Below are positions 1 through 8,408 of a stretch of 64,000 nucleotides of DNA, piece by piece. The DNA is taken from the NCBI RefSeq assembly GCF_900155475.1, contig NZ_FXAM01000001.1, positions 3,916,881-3,980,880 of the forward strand, in the 5' to 3' direction. Within the stretch, counting starts at the first letter, position 1; each line of letters starts with the position of its first letter. Made by a program: the position numbers and the translations under genes. The stretch is from Methylomagnum ishizawai (GTDB lineage: Bacteria; Pseudomonadota; Gammaproteobacteria; Methylococcales; Methylococcaceae). The notes beneath the pieces are model-generated. The model was not told where the DNA came from, did no database searches, and saw nothing but the letters and a program-made list of their open reading frames with translations.

Positions 1-22
1 TGGCTGTCGGGCCGCGGTCGGT

Positions 23-660
23 CGGTTTCGAGCGGGGACGAGAGCTTGGATGGGCTGCTCAGTTGAGCACAGCCGAATAGTCGACCATCTTGTAGCCGGT
101 CCGATGGATCGACACGGCCTGGGGCTTGACGGCCTCGATCTCGTCCGCCATCACGCCCACGAAGCGCTGCTGGCTCCAGGTATAGCGGAACGAGTAGAGC
201 GCCACGCCGTTCGGCAACGTGCCTTCGCGCACGATGTCGGCCTTCAGGCGGCGGTCGCTCGGTACATTGAGGGTCGTCGACACGGGCGGGCCGTAGGCAT
301 CGGCCCTGGCAGGGATGCTCGCGGCTTGGAGCAGCAATACGGCTGCCGGTGCGCCCACCGCATAGCGGCCAGCACGCTTGAGGAAGTCACGCCGATCCTC
401 CGCACTGAGGGGGGCTGGATGGTCAGCGAGAGCCGATTCATTCGGATGTATATCTGATACGTTCTGGTTCATGGTTCTACAAACCTTATGTTGCGGTTAC
501 TGGGGAAAAAGAGGTTAAGGAAGCGCTGATTTAATCGCTTTTCCGTATCCCGGCAAAGTGTGCCTATTAAATCGATTAAATTCAACGTTCTCTTATAAAA
601 CCAAGACATGGGCTCGGCAGCTTGTCAAGTTACGGCGTGGGGTCTTGCAATTTTTTTGTA
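23..660. repeat. Left unit of a tandem duplication
   Basis: This roughly 640-base unit is repeated at 759-1403, about 737 bases away. The repeat covers a whole minus-strand gene, its downstream edge and its upstream region. Upstream, both copies keep a GCCTATTAAATCGATTAAATTCA block, given here as its halves GCCTATTAAATCG and ATTAAATTCA, and a TTAATCG(C/T)TTTTCC block. Both also end with a GTCTTGCAA(n)TTTTTTGTA stretch. Conservation of the upstream blocks suggests that they carry the promoter. Divergence outside the coding part shows the duplication is not very recent. Confidence 0.85.
59..472 (-). CDS. Tat-exported protein with a lone S74-type chaperone domain, copy 1
   Basis: 137 residues. 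Residues 27-57 form a twin-arginine leader: RRDFLKRAG followed by a hydrophobic stretch (APAAVLLLQAAS) and an Ala-rich cleavage site. The remainder matches the intramolecular chaperone domain (peptidase S74) of phage tail spikes: PSDRRLK at its start, which in that family holds the Ser-Asp-Lys of self-cleavage, then LYSFRY, VGVMADEIEAVKPQAV and MVDYSAVLN. This domain normally ends a long trimeric fibre and cuts itself off. Here there is no fibre, only about 10 residues between leader and domain. Function unknown; S74 assignment is by pattern. A near-identical copy follows upstream. Confidence 0.8.
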   Translation of the reverse strand: MNQNVSDIHPNESALADHPAPLSAEDRRDFLKRAGRYAVGAPAAVLLLQAASIPARADAYGPPVSTTLNVPSDRRLKADIVREGTLPNGVALYSFRYTWSQQRFVGVMADEIEAVKPQAVSIHRTGYKMVDYSAVLN

Positions 661-793
661 AAGAGATGACCTCGGAAATCTGAACAACCAATGGGTAGCA
701 ATCATAACCTGTCGTCGGAAGATAACCGCCGACCCACAGCCAAACAGCCATGGGCGGGCGGTTTCGAACAGGGACAAGTGCTGGATTGACTGC
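473..793. other. Intergenic region between the duplicated genes
   Basis: No gene seen. Positions 473-660 hold the conserved upstream region of copy 1, including AATCGATT near 570-580 and runs of A and T. Positions 661-758 are the unduplicated linker. Confidence 0.6.
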
Positions 794-1403
794 TCAGTTG
801 AGTGCAGCCGAATAGTCGACCATCTTGTAGCCGGTCCGATGGATCGACACGGCCTGGGGCTTGACGGCCTCGACTTCATCCGCCATCACACCAACGAAGC
901 GCTGCTGGCTCCAGGTATAGCGGAACGAATAGAGCGCCAGACCGTTCGGCAATGTGCCTTCGCGCACGATGTCGGTCTTCAGGCGGCGGTCGCTCGGCCC
1001 TGGAATGAGGGTCGTCGACACGGGCGGGCCGTAGGCATCGGCCCTGGCAGGGATGCTCGCGGCTTGGAGCAGCAATACGGCTGCCGGTGCGCCCACCGCG
1101 TAGCGGCCAGCACGCTTGAGGAAGTCACGCCGATCCTCCGCACTGAGGGGGGCGGGATGATCAGCGAGAGCCGATTCATTCGGATGTATATCTGATACGC
1201 TCTTGCTCATAGATTCTACAAATATTATGTTACGGTTACTGGGAGAAAAAACCTTAATAAAACCATGGTTTAATCGTTTTTCCAGAATATCCTAAATTCA
1301 AGGGTGCCTATTAAATCGATTAAATTCAGCGTTTTTTAGAAATCTTAGGCATGGGCTCGGTGGTATGTCAAGTTACAGCGGGTAGTCTTGCAACTTTTTT
1401 GTA
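759..1403. repeat. Right unit of the tandem duplication
   Basis: Second copy of the unit at 23-660. The coding parts are almost identical, while the upstream part carries several substitutions and small indels. The linker 661-758 between units has no counterpart that I can see. Confidence 0.85.
794..1210 (-). CDS. Tat-exported protein with a lone S74-type chaperone domain, copy 2
   Basis: 138 residues, the paralogue of 59-472. It differs at about ten positions and by one inserted residue just before the S74-like domain (TTLIPGPSDRRLK against TTLNVPSDRRLK). Leader RRDFLKRAG, the Ser-Asp-Lys of PSDRRLK, the VGVMADEVEAVKPQAV block and the terminal VDYSAALN are all kept, so both copies look functional. 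The retained reading frame and mostly conservative changes argue for selection on both. No phage structural gene lies nearby, so a cellular rather than a phage role is likely, but none can be named. Confidence 0.8.
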   Translation of the reverse strand: MSKSVSDIHPNESALADHPAPLSAEDRRDFLKRAGRYAVGAPAAVLLLQAASIPARADAYGPPVSTTLIPGPSDRRLKTDIVREGTLPNGLALYSFRYTWSQQRFVGVMADEVEAVKPQAVSIHRTGYKMVDYSAALN

Positions 1404-1779
1404 TGCACGCCCTCAACCGGAATAGGTATAGCGTGGTCGACCCCCTCGGCCACGTATGGCGCCCGAACCGGATGCGCCACCGCCCAGCCCCGTTTCACGA
1501 AACACACTAACGTTTCACAGGATTTCATTAGAAACACCATGAAACACCGCTTATCCCGCCCACCACTCCAGCGTTTCATCCCTATCCCCAAGCCCCATAC
1601 GGCTTCCAGTGATTTGGCACAGTGCTTGGTAATATTAGAAGGTGCTGATAACAAAACTTATCGGCGCGCCTGTTCGCGGCACGAAGCCGCGATGATTCCC
1701 CTCTCAGCCAGGGATGGCTTTTTCAGGGGACCACGGCAGCCACAAGACCCGCGATCCGTCATCCCCAAGAGATAGCGCC
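1211..1779. other. Long intergenic region upstream of cydP
   Basis: No convincing gene. 1211-1403 is the duplicated upstream region. From 1492 to about 1580 there is a cluster of GTTTC and GAAAC half-sites, including the palindrome GTTTCACGAAAC at 1492-1503. A GATAA-N6-TTATC inverted repeat lies at 1647-1662. These may be operators for the cyd operon, which starts at 1780. Short open frames in both directions show no family resemblance. Confidence 0.45.
1492..1580. promoter_or_regulatory. Cluster of GTTTC/GAAAC half-sites upstream of the cyd operon
   Basis: Within about 90 bases there are GTTTCACGAAAC, CGTTTCACAGG, ATTTCATTAGAAACACC, ATGAAACACC and CGTTTCATC. The first is an inverted repeat of GTTTC with a 2-base spacer. 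The set lies 200-290 bases before the first cyd gene. A role as binding sites for an oxygen- or redox-responsive regulator is inferred; the motif does not match FNR. Confidence 0.3.
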
Positions 1780-1986
1780 ATGCCGAACCCATACAAAAAA
1801 ACGATGCGGCCCCGCCTGGGACGGGAAATCGCCTACGCTCTAGGCGTCAAGGTCTTGCTGCTCATGGCCCTGTGGTGGGCGGTATTCAGGCCGCAGCCAG
1901 GAGCGGCCAAGCCCGATGTGGCGGACCTATTCCAACCCGGTCCCCTTTCCCCCCCACACCAGGAGAACCCCCATGATTTCCGGTGA
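1780..1986 (+). CDS. cydP: CydP, small subunit of cytochrome bd oxidase
   Basis: 68 residues from the ATG at 1780. One transmembrane segment (about residues 20-37, [18 protein letters not shown]) follows a basic start with [12 protein letters not shown], the pattern of the small protein CydP encoded ahead of cydAB in some proteobacteria. It ends 14 bases inside cydA, so translation is probably coupled. CydP is thought to stabilise the oxidase. A longer in-frame start at 1714 exists, but the extension is hydrophilic and unlike the family. Confidence 0.75.
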   Translation: MPNPYKKTMRPRLGREIAYALGVKVLLLMALWWAVFRPQPGAAKPDVADLFQPGPLSPPHQENPHDFR

Positions 1987-3556
1987 AGAAATCGTCAATC
2001 TGTCGAGGCTGCAATTCGGCCTCACCGCCATGTATCACTTCTTGTTCGTGCCCCTCACGTTGGGGCTGAGCTTTTTGCTCGCCATCATGGAATCGGTCTA
2101 CGTCATGACCGGCAAGCCGGTCTACAAGGACATGACCAAGTTTTGGGGCAAACTGTTCGCCATCAATTTCGCGATGGGCGTCACCACCGGCATCACCCTG
2201 GAATTCCAGTTCGGCACCAACTGGGCTTATTACTCGCATTATGTCGGCGATATTTTCGGGCCGATCCTGGCCGCGGAAGGCTGGATGGCCTTCTTCCTGG
2301 AATCCACCCTGGTCGGCTTGTTCTTCTTCGGCTGGGATCGCTTGAGCAAGGTGCAGCATCTGGCCGTGACTTGGCTGGTGGCGTTCGGCACCAGCCTCTC
2401 GGCGCTGTGGATCCTGATCGCCAATGGCTGGATGCAGTATCCGGTGGGTTCGACCTTCAACTACGAAACCCTGCGGATGGAAATGGCCTCGTTCGCCGAG
2501 GTGTTCTTCAACCCAGTGGCCCAGGTGAAATTCGTCCACACCGTGGCGGCGGGTTATGTGACCGGCTCCATGTTCGTGCTGGGGATTAGCTCCTGGTATT
2601 TGCTGCAACGGCGGGATTTGGGTTTCGCCCGCCGTTCTTTTTCCATCGCGGCGGGATTCGGGCTGGCGTCGGTATTGTCGGTGATCGTGCTGGGCGACGA
2701 GAGCGGCTATACCGAAGGTGAAACCCAGAAGATCAAGCTGGCCGCCATCGAGGCCGAATGGGACACCCACCAACCGCCCGCCAGTTTCACCGTGATCGGC
2801 TTCCCGGACCAGGCGCAGGAACAAACCCATTTCGCTATCAAAATTCCCTTCGTGCTGGGCTTGATCGCGACCCGTTCCATCGACGAGGAAGTGAAAGGGT
2901 TGAAGGATTTGCGCTCCGACAGCGCCACCCGCATCCGTAGCGGCATGATCGCCTATGGCGAATTGCAGAAACTGCGCGGTGGCGATCAGAGCGCAGCCGT
3001 GAAAGCCACATTCGACCAGCACAAGGCGGACCTGGGTTATGGCCTGTTGCTCAAGCGCTATACCGACAACCCGGCCCAGGCCACGGAAGACATGATCCAA
3101 AAAGCCGCCAACGACACGATTCCCAGGGTGGCACCGCTGTTCTGGACCTTCCGCATCATGGTGGCGGCGGGCTTCACGATGTTGTTCATCTTCGGCGCGG
3201 CCTTCTATTACTGCGCGACGCGGGTGGCGGATCAAAAACGCTGGTTGTTGAAGATGGCGCTGTGGGGCATTCCCCTGCCCTGGATCGCCGCCGAAACCGG
3301 CTGGTTCGTGGCGGAATATGGCCGCCAGCCCTGGACCATCTCCGGCGTGCTACCGACCCATCTCTCGGCCTCGAATATCGGCACGGATCAACTCTGGTTC
3401 GGCATCGCGGGCTTCCTGTTCTTCTATACCACCCTGCTGGTGATCGAGTTGTACCTGATGTTCAAGTACGCCCGGCTGGGACCGAGCAGCCTGCATACCG
3501 GCAAATATCATTTCGAGGCGCAGGCTCCGGCCAACGCCGCGCCCCTGGCCCACTGA
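1973..3556 (+). CDS. cydA: Cytochrome bd quinol oxidase subunit I
   Basis: 527 residues from the ATG at 1973, preceded by AGGAG at 1961. Subunit I carries hemes b558, b595 and d and oxidises ubiquinol at the cell membrane. The heme-ligand histidine is seen in [15 protein letters not shown] (His22). The quinol-binding Q-loop, [20 protein letters not shown] onward to [12 protein letters not shown], is of the long E. coli-like type, and GRQPW closes the conserved core. An upstream start at 1916 would add 19 residues overlapping cydP and lacks a good ribosome-binding site. First large gene of cydPABX; with sulfide:quinone oxidoreductase downstream, it may take electrons from sulfide. Confidence 0.97.
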   Translation: MISGEEIVNLSRLQFGLTAMYHFLFVPLTLGLSFLLAIMESVYVMTGKPVYKDMTKFWGKLFAINFAMGVTTGITLEFQFGTNWAYYSHYVGDIFGPILAAEGWMAFFLESTLVGLFFFGWDRLSKVQHLAVTWLVAFGTSLSALWILIANGWMQYPVGSTFNYETLRMEMASFAEVFFNPVAQVKFVHTVAAGYVTGSMFVLGISSWYLLQRRDLGFARRSFSIAAGFGLASVLSVIVLGDESGYTEGETQKIKLAAIEAEWDTHQPPASFTVIGFPDQAQEQTHFAIKIPFVLGLIATRSIDEEVKGLKDLRSDSATRIRSGMIAYGELQKLRGGDQSAAVKATFDQHKADLGYGLLLKRYTDNPAQATEDMIQKAANDTIPRVAPLFWTFRIMVAAGFTMLFIFGAAFYYCATRVADQKRWLLKMALWGIPLPWIAAETGWFVAEYGRQPWTISGVLPTHLSASNIGTDQLWFGIAGFLFFYTTLLVIELYLMFKYARLGPSSLHTGKYHFEAQAPANAAPLAH

Positions 3557-3566
3557 GGATTCCGCC

Positions 3567-4703
3567 ATGTTCGACTATGAAACCTTGCGCTTCATCTGGT
3601 GGCTGTTCACCGGCGTCGTCATCATCGCCTTCGTGCTGACTTCGGGCTTCGATTTCGGCATCTGCGCCTTGCTGCCCTTCCTGGGCAAGACCGACCCGGA
3701 ACGCCGCGCCATCATCAACACCGTGGGCGGCACCTGGGAAGGCAACCAGGTTTGGCTGGTCCTTCTGGGCGGCGCTTTGTTCGCGGTGTGGCCGACGGTG
3801 TATGCCACCCTGTTTTCGGGGCTGTATGTGGCGATGCTGCTGGTGTTGTTCGCCTTGTTCTTCCGGCCCGCCGGTTTCGATTACCGCAGCAAGCTGGAAA
3901 ACCCGGTCTGGCGCAATGCCTGGGATTGGGGCTTGTTCATCGGCGGGGCGGTGCCGCCGATCCTCCTGGGCGTGTTGGTCGGGAATCTGGTGCAGGGCTT
4001 GCCCTTCCATTTCGACCCGGATTTGCGGCCCTACTACGACGGCAGTTTCTTCGCCTTGCTGAATCCGTTCGCCTTGCTGTGCGGCGTGGCCTCGCTGTTG
4101 ATCTGCCTGTTCCATGGCGCGATCTATCTCAAGTGGCGCACCGAGGGCGTGCTGTATCTCCGCGCCTTGGCGGTGGTAAAGGTGCTGGGTCCGGTGGTGT
4201 TGGGCGTGGTCGGCTTGATCACCGTATGGACCGCGCTGGGCATGAGCCTGCCGGAAATCACCCAGTTCGCCGGGACCGCCGGGCCGTCCAATCCGCTGAA
4301 TAAAACCGTGGTCATGAATTCGGGCTGGATGGGCCAGTTCTTCACCCATCCCTGGATGTTGCTGGCCCCGATGTTGGGCTTCGGTGCCTTGTTCGCGGCG
4401 TGGCGCTTGGCGCTGGAACACACTTCCGCCGCCGCCTTCCTGTTCAGCGGGCTGGGCATCGCCGGGATTTTGCTGTCGCTGGGCTGCGGGTTGTTCCCGT
4501 TCCTGCTGATCTCGACCACCCACCCCAGCCACAGCTTGACCATTTGGGACGCGAGTTCCAGCCAGTTCACCCTGGCCCTGGCGTTCTGGATCACGGTGGT
4601 GTTTTTACCCATCGTGCTGGCCTATACCCGCTGGGTCTACAAGGTGCTGTGGGGCAGCGTGACCCCGGAAACCGTGCTGAAAGACCAGCACACCCTTTAT
4701 TGA
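3567..4703 (+). CDS. cydB: Cytochrome bd quinol oxidase subunit II
   Basis: 378 residues, starting 10 bases after cydA with TGAGGA as ribosome-binding site. It is an integral membrane protein with about eight helices and family motifs near the N-terminus (TSGFDFGICALLPFLG, INTVGGTWEGNQVWLVLLGG). CydB pairs with CydA to form the oxidase core and is structurally related to it but carries no heme. Length and motifs are normal for the family. Confidence 0.97.
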   Translation: MFDYETLRFIWWLFTGVVIIAFVLTSGFDFGICALLPFLGKTDPERRAIINTVGGTWEGNQVWLVLLGGALFAVWPTVYATLFSGLYVAMLLVLFALFFRPAGFDYRSKLENPVWRNAWDWGLFIGGAVPPILLGVLVGNLVQGLPFHFDPDLRPYYDGSFFALLNPFALLCGVASLLICLFHGAIYLKWRTEGVLYLRALAVVKVLGPVVLGVVGLITVWTALGMSLPEITQFAGTAGPSNPLNKTVVMNSGWMGQFFTHPWMLLAPMLGFGALFAAWRLALEHTSAAAFLFSGLGIAGILLSLGCGLFPFLLISTTHPSHSLTIWDASSSQFTLALAFWITVVFLPIVLAYTRWVYKVLWGSVTPETVLKDQHTLY

Positions 4704-4715
4704 GAGGACACCGGC

Positions 4716-4859
4716 ATGTGGTACTTCACTTGGATTCTGGGCGTCGGTCTCGCCTGCGCCTTCGGCATCATCAACGCCATGTGGCTGGAAGCGGAATGCG
4801 ATATGGACCATTGCGGCGGCGAGGGCGAGCCGGAATGCGTGCCGCGCCGCCGGACATGA
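4716..4859 (+). CDS. cydX: CydX, small subunit of cytochrome bd oxidase
   Basis: 47 residues, 12 bases after cydB. The start MWYFTWILGVGLACAFGIIN is the CydX signature: a single transmembrane helix with a WYF..WILG.. start that packs against CydA and is needed for oxidase stability and activity. The tail is unusual in carrying three cysteines and several acids (AECDMDHCGGEGEPEC) before a basic end, against a plain short tail in E. coli. The Cys/His pattern could bind metal, which is speculation. Confidence 0.9.
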   Translation: MWYFTWILGVGLACAFGIINAMWLEAECDMDHCGGEGEPECVPRRRT

Positions 4860-5035
4860 CCCACCGACAACGGCTATCCTGAACGATAACCACAGGGTTT
4901 TCAGGGATTTTCCGAACAAACAGGATGAAGCGCCCCCACCTACCGTGCGACCCACGGCGGTTGCGGCGCGGCGCGTCGGCCCAGGGATGAATCGGCGACA
5001 CCTTTCCTTACCGACAACCACGACAGAGGTAGATT

Positions 5036-6313
5036 ATGGCTCGCATCGTAGTACTCGGCGCCGGTATTGGCGGCGTCCCCATGGCCTTGGAAATGAAGGA
5101 ACTGGTGGGCAAAAACCACCAAGTCACGGTGATTTCCGACAGCCCCACCTTCCATTTCGTACCTTCCAATCCGTGGGTCGGGGTCAAGTGGCGCACCCCG
5201 GACCAGATCAAGATTCCGCTGGCCCCGGTCTTCAAGAAACGCGATATCGAATTCATCCAGCAGAAAGCCACCCGCGTCCATCCCAGCGAAAACCGGGTGG
5301 AACTGGCCGACGGCGCTGCGGTGAATTACGACTATCTCATCATCGCCACCGGCCCCAAACTGGATTTCGAGGCGGTGCCCGGCTTCGGCCCGGAAGGCTA
5401 TACCCAATCGGTCTGCCATGTGGACCACGCCGAAGAAGCCGGTCATTTCTGGGACGGCTTCGTCAAAGACCCCGGTCCCATCATCGTCGGTTCCATGCAG
5501 GGCGCGTCCTGTTTCGGCCCGGCCTATGAATACCTGTTCATCGCCAATTCCGACCTCAGGAAGCGCCAAATCCGCGACAAGGTGCAAATCACCTTTGTGA
5601 CCTCCGAGCCCTATATCGGCCATTTAGGGCTAGGCGGCGTCGGCGACACCAAGGGCATGTTGGAAAGCGAGCTGCGCCAGCACCACATCAAATGGATCAC
5701 CAACGCCAAGGTGGACAAGATCGAACCCGGCAAGATGTTCGTCACCGAAGTCGATGACAACGGCCAGGAGAAAAAGAAACACGAACTGCCGTTCAAGCAC
5801 ACCATGATGATTCCGGCGTTCAAGGGCATCGACGCGGTGTTCGGGGTGGAGGGATTGGTGAATCCGCGCGGTTTCGTGCTGATCGACGAATACCAGCGCA
5901 ACCCCACTTTCAAGAACATCTATTCGGTGGGCGTATGCGTGGCGATTCCGCCGGTGGAAGCCACCCCGGTCCCGACTGGCGCGCCCAAGACCGGCTATAT
6001 GATCGAGTCCATGGTGACGGCGACCGCCCATAACATCTATGACGAACTGCAAGGCAAAGCCCCCAGCCACAAAGGCACCTGGAACGCGCTCTGCCTGGCC
6101 GACCTCGGCGATAGCGGCGTGGCCTTCCTGGCCAAGCCGCAGATTCCGCCGCGCAACGTGACCTGGGCCGGCAAAGGCAAGTGGGTCCACTGGATGAAGA
6201 TCGCCTTTGAGTTCTATTTCATGCGCAAGATCAAGAAAGGCATCAGCGAACCATTCTACGAGCGGATCATGCTCAAGTTCATCGGCATCATGCGCCTGAA
6301 GTCGCCGCACTGA
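5036..6313 (+). CDS. sqr: Sulfide:quinone oxidoreductase, type I
   Basis: 425 residues, with AGAGG 6-10 bases before the ATG. A flavoprotein of the disulfide reductase fold that oxidises sulfide to sulfane sulfur and reduces membrane quinone. It has the FAD-binding GAGIGGVP at residues 8-15, VPSNPWVGV, TGPKLDFE, and PTGAPKTGYMIESMV near the second FAD contact. The three cysteines of the Acidithiobacillus ferrooxidans-type enzyme are all present: Cys127 (SVCHVDHAEEA), Cys159 (GASCFGPAYEY) and Cys353 (ALCLADLGD). The amphipathic C-terminus for membrane docking is present. It follows cydX by 176 bases on the same strand. The pairing suggests sulfide detoxification or energy capture through the bd oxidase. 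Confidence 0.93.
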   Translation: MARIVVLGAGIGGVPMALEMKELVGKNHQVTVISDSPTFHFVPSNPWVGVKWRTPDQIKIPLAPVFKKRDIEFIQQKATRVHPSENRVELADGAAVNYDYLIIATGPKLDFEAVPGFGPEGYTQSVCHVDHAEEAGHFWDGFVKDPGPIIVGSMQGASCFGPAYEYLFIANSDLRKRQIRDKVQITFVTSEPYIGHLGLGGVGDTKGMLESELRQHHIKWITNAKVDKIEPGKMFVTEVDDNGQEKKKHELPFKHTMMIPAFKGIDAVFGVEGLVNPRGFVLIDEYQRNPTFKNIYSVGVCVAIPPVEATPVPTGAPKTGYMIESMVTATAHNIYDELQGKAPSHKGTWNALCLADLGDSGVAFLAKPQIPPRNVTWAGKGKWVHWMKIAFEFYFMRKIKKGISEPFYERIMLKFIGIMRLKSPH

Positions 6314-6334
6314 ACCCTACGAACGGATGCGCCC

Positions 6335-6404
6335 ATAGGGTGGGCTGGCGCCCATGCCCGCCCTTGCGGCAATTCCGGTGGGTGCGGAAGACGTGCCCAC
6401 CCTA
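6335..6404. repeat. Dispersed palindromic repeat family A, copy 1
   Basis: Arms TAGGGTGGGC and GCCCACCCTA bound an imperfect hairpin. It lies between sqr and the TolC-like gene. Other copies are at 7875-7960, 8836-8926, 23857-23945, 31464-31549, 34770-34817, 57494-57516 and 59053-59122. Confidence 0.75.
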
Positions 6405-6466
6405 CCCTGGCTAAACAAGCAAACACCGCTATGGCTGGCAATCACAATAAGCACAGGGATATCGCG

Positions 6467-7819
6467 ATGACCTGGCGGGTATTCCTGTTGATTCCGTGGC
6501 TGGTGTCCGCGCTGCCGGCCCTGGCGGGAACGGAAGCCCCGCAGCGGCCTCCCCGGACCGGTCACGCCCGCGCCCTGACGCTGGACGAAGCCATTGATCT
6601 CGCCTTCGCCCAAAACCCCGACCTCGCCGCCGCCGCCGCCAGGATCGGCCAAGCCGAGGCGCATGTGCTGGAAGCCGAAGCCGCCTTCTACCCCAAGGTC
6701 ACGGCGCGGATGGAATATTCATACTCCAATAATCCGGCCCTGGCCTTTTCCAGCATCGTGGCCCAGCGCCGGTTCAATTTCGGCATGAATATCAACCAAC
6801 CGGGCTGGGTCTCGAACTTCCGCCCGGAAGTGGTCGGTGCCATGAACCTGTACCGCGGCGGCCAGGACACCGCGCTCAAGAAGGCCGCCGAACTGGGCGT
6901 GGAAGCCGCCGAACTGGAACGCTCGGCCCTACGCAACCGGCTGGCGGCGGCGGTGACGGCGGCCTATTACGCCGTGCTGTCCGCGCCCAAACAGGCGGAA
7001 GTGGCGCATCGCTCGGTCGAGACCGTCGCCAAGGCGCTCGAACACACCCGCGCCCGCGTGGCCGAGGGCATGGCGCTCAAGGCCGATGTGCTATCGCTGG
7101 AAGTCAGGGCCACCGAGGCTTACGAATCCGAACTCAAGGCCAAGAACGCCATGGAACTCTCGCGCTCGGCCCTGAAAACCCTGTTGGGCGCGGGCGAGAT
7201 ACCGGAATTCCGCGAAATCGATCCAGGCTTGCCCAAGCCCGAAGCCGATTTCGGCAAACTGCTGGACGAAGCCCTGAACCAACGCCCCGAAATGCAAGCG
7301 GCGGCGCGGCAGGTGCAAATGCGCGAACAGGAATTGGAAGCCGCCCAGGGCGCCCACCGGCCCCGCGTCGATGCCTACGCCTCCTACGGCCAAAACAGCC
7401 GTTCCCCCGGCGATTTCAGCTTCAACAACGACAACGGCAGCATCGGCCTGAGCGCCGAAGTGGACGTGTTCTCGGGCGGGGCGGTGTCGGCGCGGATACA
7501 GGCGGCGGAGCGGCGGATCGTGGAAGCCCAGGCGATACAGGAACGCACCCGCCTGGAAATCGAGGACGAAGTGCGCCAAGCCCACCTGACCCTGAACGAA
7601 ACCCTGCAACGCCTGAAAGTGGCCGAAGCCGGGACCGATTCCGCCGAGGAAGCCCTGCGCCTGGTGCATGAGCAATACCGGGGCGGCACCGCCACCGTGA
7701 CCCGTTATCTGGAAGCCGAAACCGACCACGCCAACGCGGCTTTGCGGGCCATCCTGGCCCGCTATGAAACGCGGGTGGCGGAGGCGCAATTGCGGAAGGC
7801 GTTGGGACACTGGCGCTAA
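6467..7819 (+). CDS. TolC-family outer membrane efflux protein
   Basis: 450 residues from the ATG at 6467; signal peptide MTWRVFLLIPWLVSALPALA. The ATG at 6431 would bury this leader behind twelve polar residues. Two TolC repeats are visible: LDEAIDLAFAQNPDLAAAAA near residue 35 and FGKLLDEALNQRPEMQAAAR in the middle, each followed by long Ala/Glu-rich helices. The family forms trimeric channels for export across the outer membrane. The adaptor and RND pump genes that would complete a tripartite pump lie downstream at 9463-13796, separated by three small genes of other families. Confidence 0.85.
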   Translation: MTWRVFLLIPWLVSALPALAGTEAPQRPPRTGHARALTLDEAIDLAFAQNPDLAAAAARIGQAEAHVLEAEAAFYPKVTARMEYSYSNNPALAFSSIVAQRRFNFGMNINQPGWVSNFRPEVVGAMNLYRGGQDTALKKAAELGVEAAELERSALRNRLAAAVTAAYYAVLSAPKQAEVAHRSVETVAKALEHTRARVAEGMALKADVLSLEVRATEAYESELKAKNAMELSRSALKTLLGAGEIPEFREIDPGLPKPEADFGKLLDEALNQRPEMQAAARQVQMREQELEAAQGAHRPRVDAYASYGQNSRSPGDFSFNNDNGSIGLSAEVDVFSGGAVSARIQAAERRIVEAQAIQERTRLEIEDEVRQAHLTLNETLQRLKVAEAGTDSAEEALRLVHEQYRGGTATVTRYLEAETDHANAALRAILARYETRVAEAQLRKALGHWR

Positions 7820-7874
7820 TCGCGGGCGGCGGCGGCACCGGGAAAGGCGATGAAACCCCTATAACAACAACCTA

Positions 7875-7960
7875 AGGGCATTTTCACGTTATTCGTAGGG
7901 TGGGCACGCATTCCGTGTCCACCGGGATAGCCGGGCGCGAATCCACAGCGAAAATGCCCT
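7875..7960. repeat. Dispersed palindromic repeat family A, copy 2
   Basis: Outer arms AGGGCATTTTC (7875-7885) and GAAAATGCCCT (7950-7960) are exact inverted copies. Inside is GTAGGGTGGGCACG with a degenerate partner GTGTCCACC. This copy shows that the GGGCATTTTC flank is part of the element. Confidence 0.75.
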
Positions 7961-7985
7961 GGAAAAACCCACGTGAAGCACAATC

Positions 7986-8321
7986 ATGGCTAATTTTTCC
8001 GACTATATGATCCAGCACATCCTGTATATCAAAAGCGTGGAGAAGAGCATCAAGCACAACACCGTATTCACCCATAAAAAACCCACGGAATGCGCTTTCG
8101 GAAAAATGTTTTACCACGATATAAAACCCAACATAGACAGGTACTCGGAAGCCAAGCGCAGTTTGATAGAGGAAATGGAGAAAATCCATACCAAATTCCA
8201 CGAATCCGCCCAGCACATCCATCCCGAAGACCCCAATATGGAACAATCCCAACAGGATGCTTGGTATTACTCGTCCCGCCTCATCAATATGCTGGACAAA
8301 CTGGAAAAAATGAAGGATTGA
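7986..8321 (+). CDS. Stand-alone CZB (chemoreceptor zinc-binding) domain protein
   Basis: 111 residues, cytoplasmic, with no signal or membrane segment. It matches the CZB pattern: an early His (MIQHILYIK), a Cys followed by FGK (TECAFGKMFYHD) and HTKFHESAQHIH near residues 70-80. These supply the 3-His, 1-Cys zinc site known in chemoreceptors and in diguanylate cyclases such as DgcZ, where zinc or oxidants change signalling. Here the domain stands alone, so it must act on a partner elsewhere. Codon use is more AT-rich than its neighbours (many AAA, ATA), which may mark transfer. Confidence 0.7.
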   Translation: MANFSDYMIQHILYIKSVEKSIKHNTVFTHKKPTECAFGKMFYHDIKPNIDRYSEAKRSLIEEMEKIHTKFHESAQHIHPEDPNMEQSQQDAWYYSSRLINMLDKLEKMKD

Positions 8322-8408
8322 AACCATAGCCACAGGATTGGAGCGGACCACGCCGCCCGCCGCGCAAAGCCAATACGCGCCTTTTCATGCCACCTAGGAG
8401 CAAGCCCC

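Noticed and set aside
59-1210. Remnant of a prophage tail region, suggested by the S74 domains
   Set aside because: Both proteins have Tat leaders and no fibre part, and no other phage genes are seen to the right; the left side is outside the window.
1373-1654. 93-codon minus-strand frame upstream of cydP
   Set aside because: It covers the GTTTC/GAAAC repeat cluster and has no recognisable domain or leader.
1886-3235. 449-codon open frame on the minus strand across cydA
   Set aside because: It lies wholly opposite a clear cydA gene, is rich in His, Gln and Arg as expected of a shadow of GC-rich code, and matches no family.
5036-6313. Type II NADH dehydrogenase or flavocytochrome c sulfide dehydrogenase
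   Set aside because: The three cysteines and the VPSNPWVGV and PTGAPKTGYMIESMV blocks are those of type I sulfide:quinone oxidoreductase.
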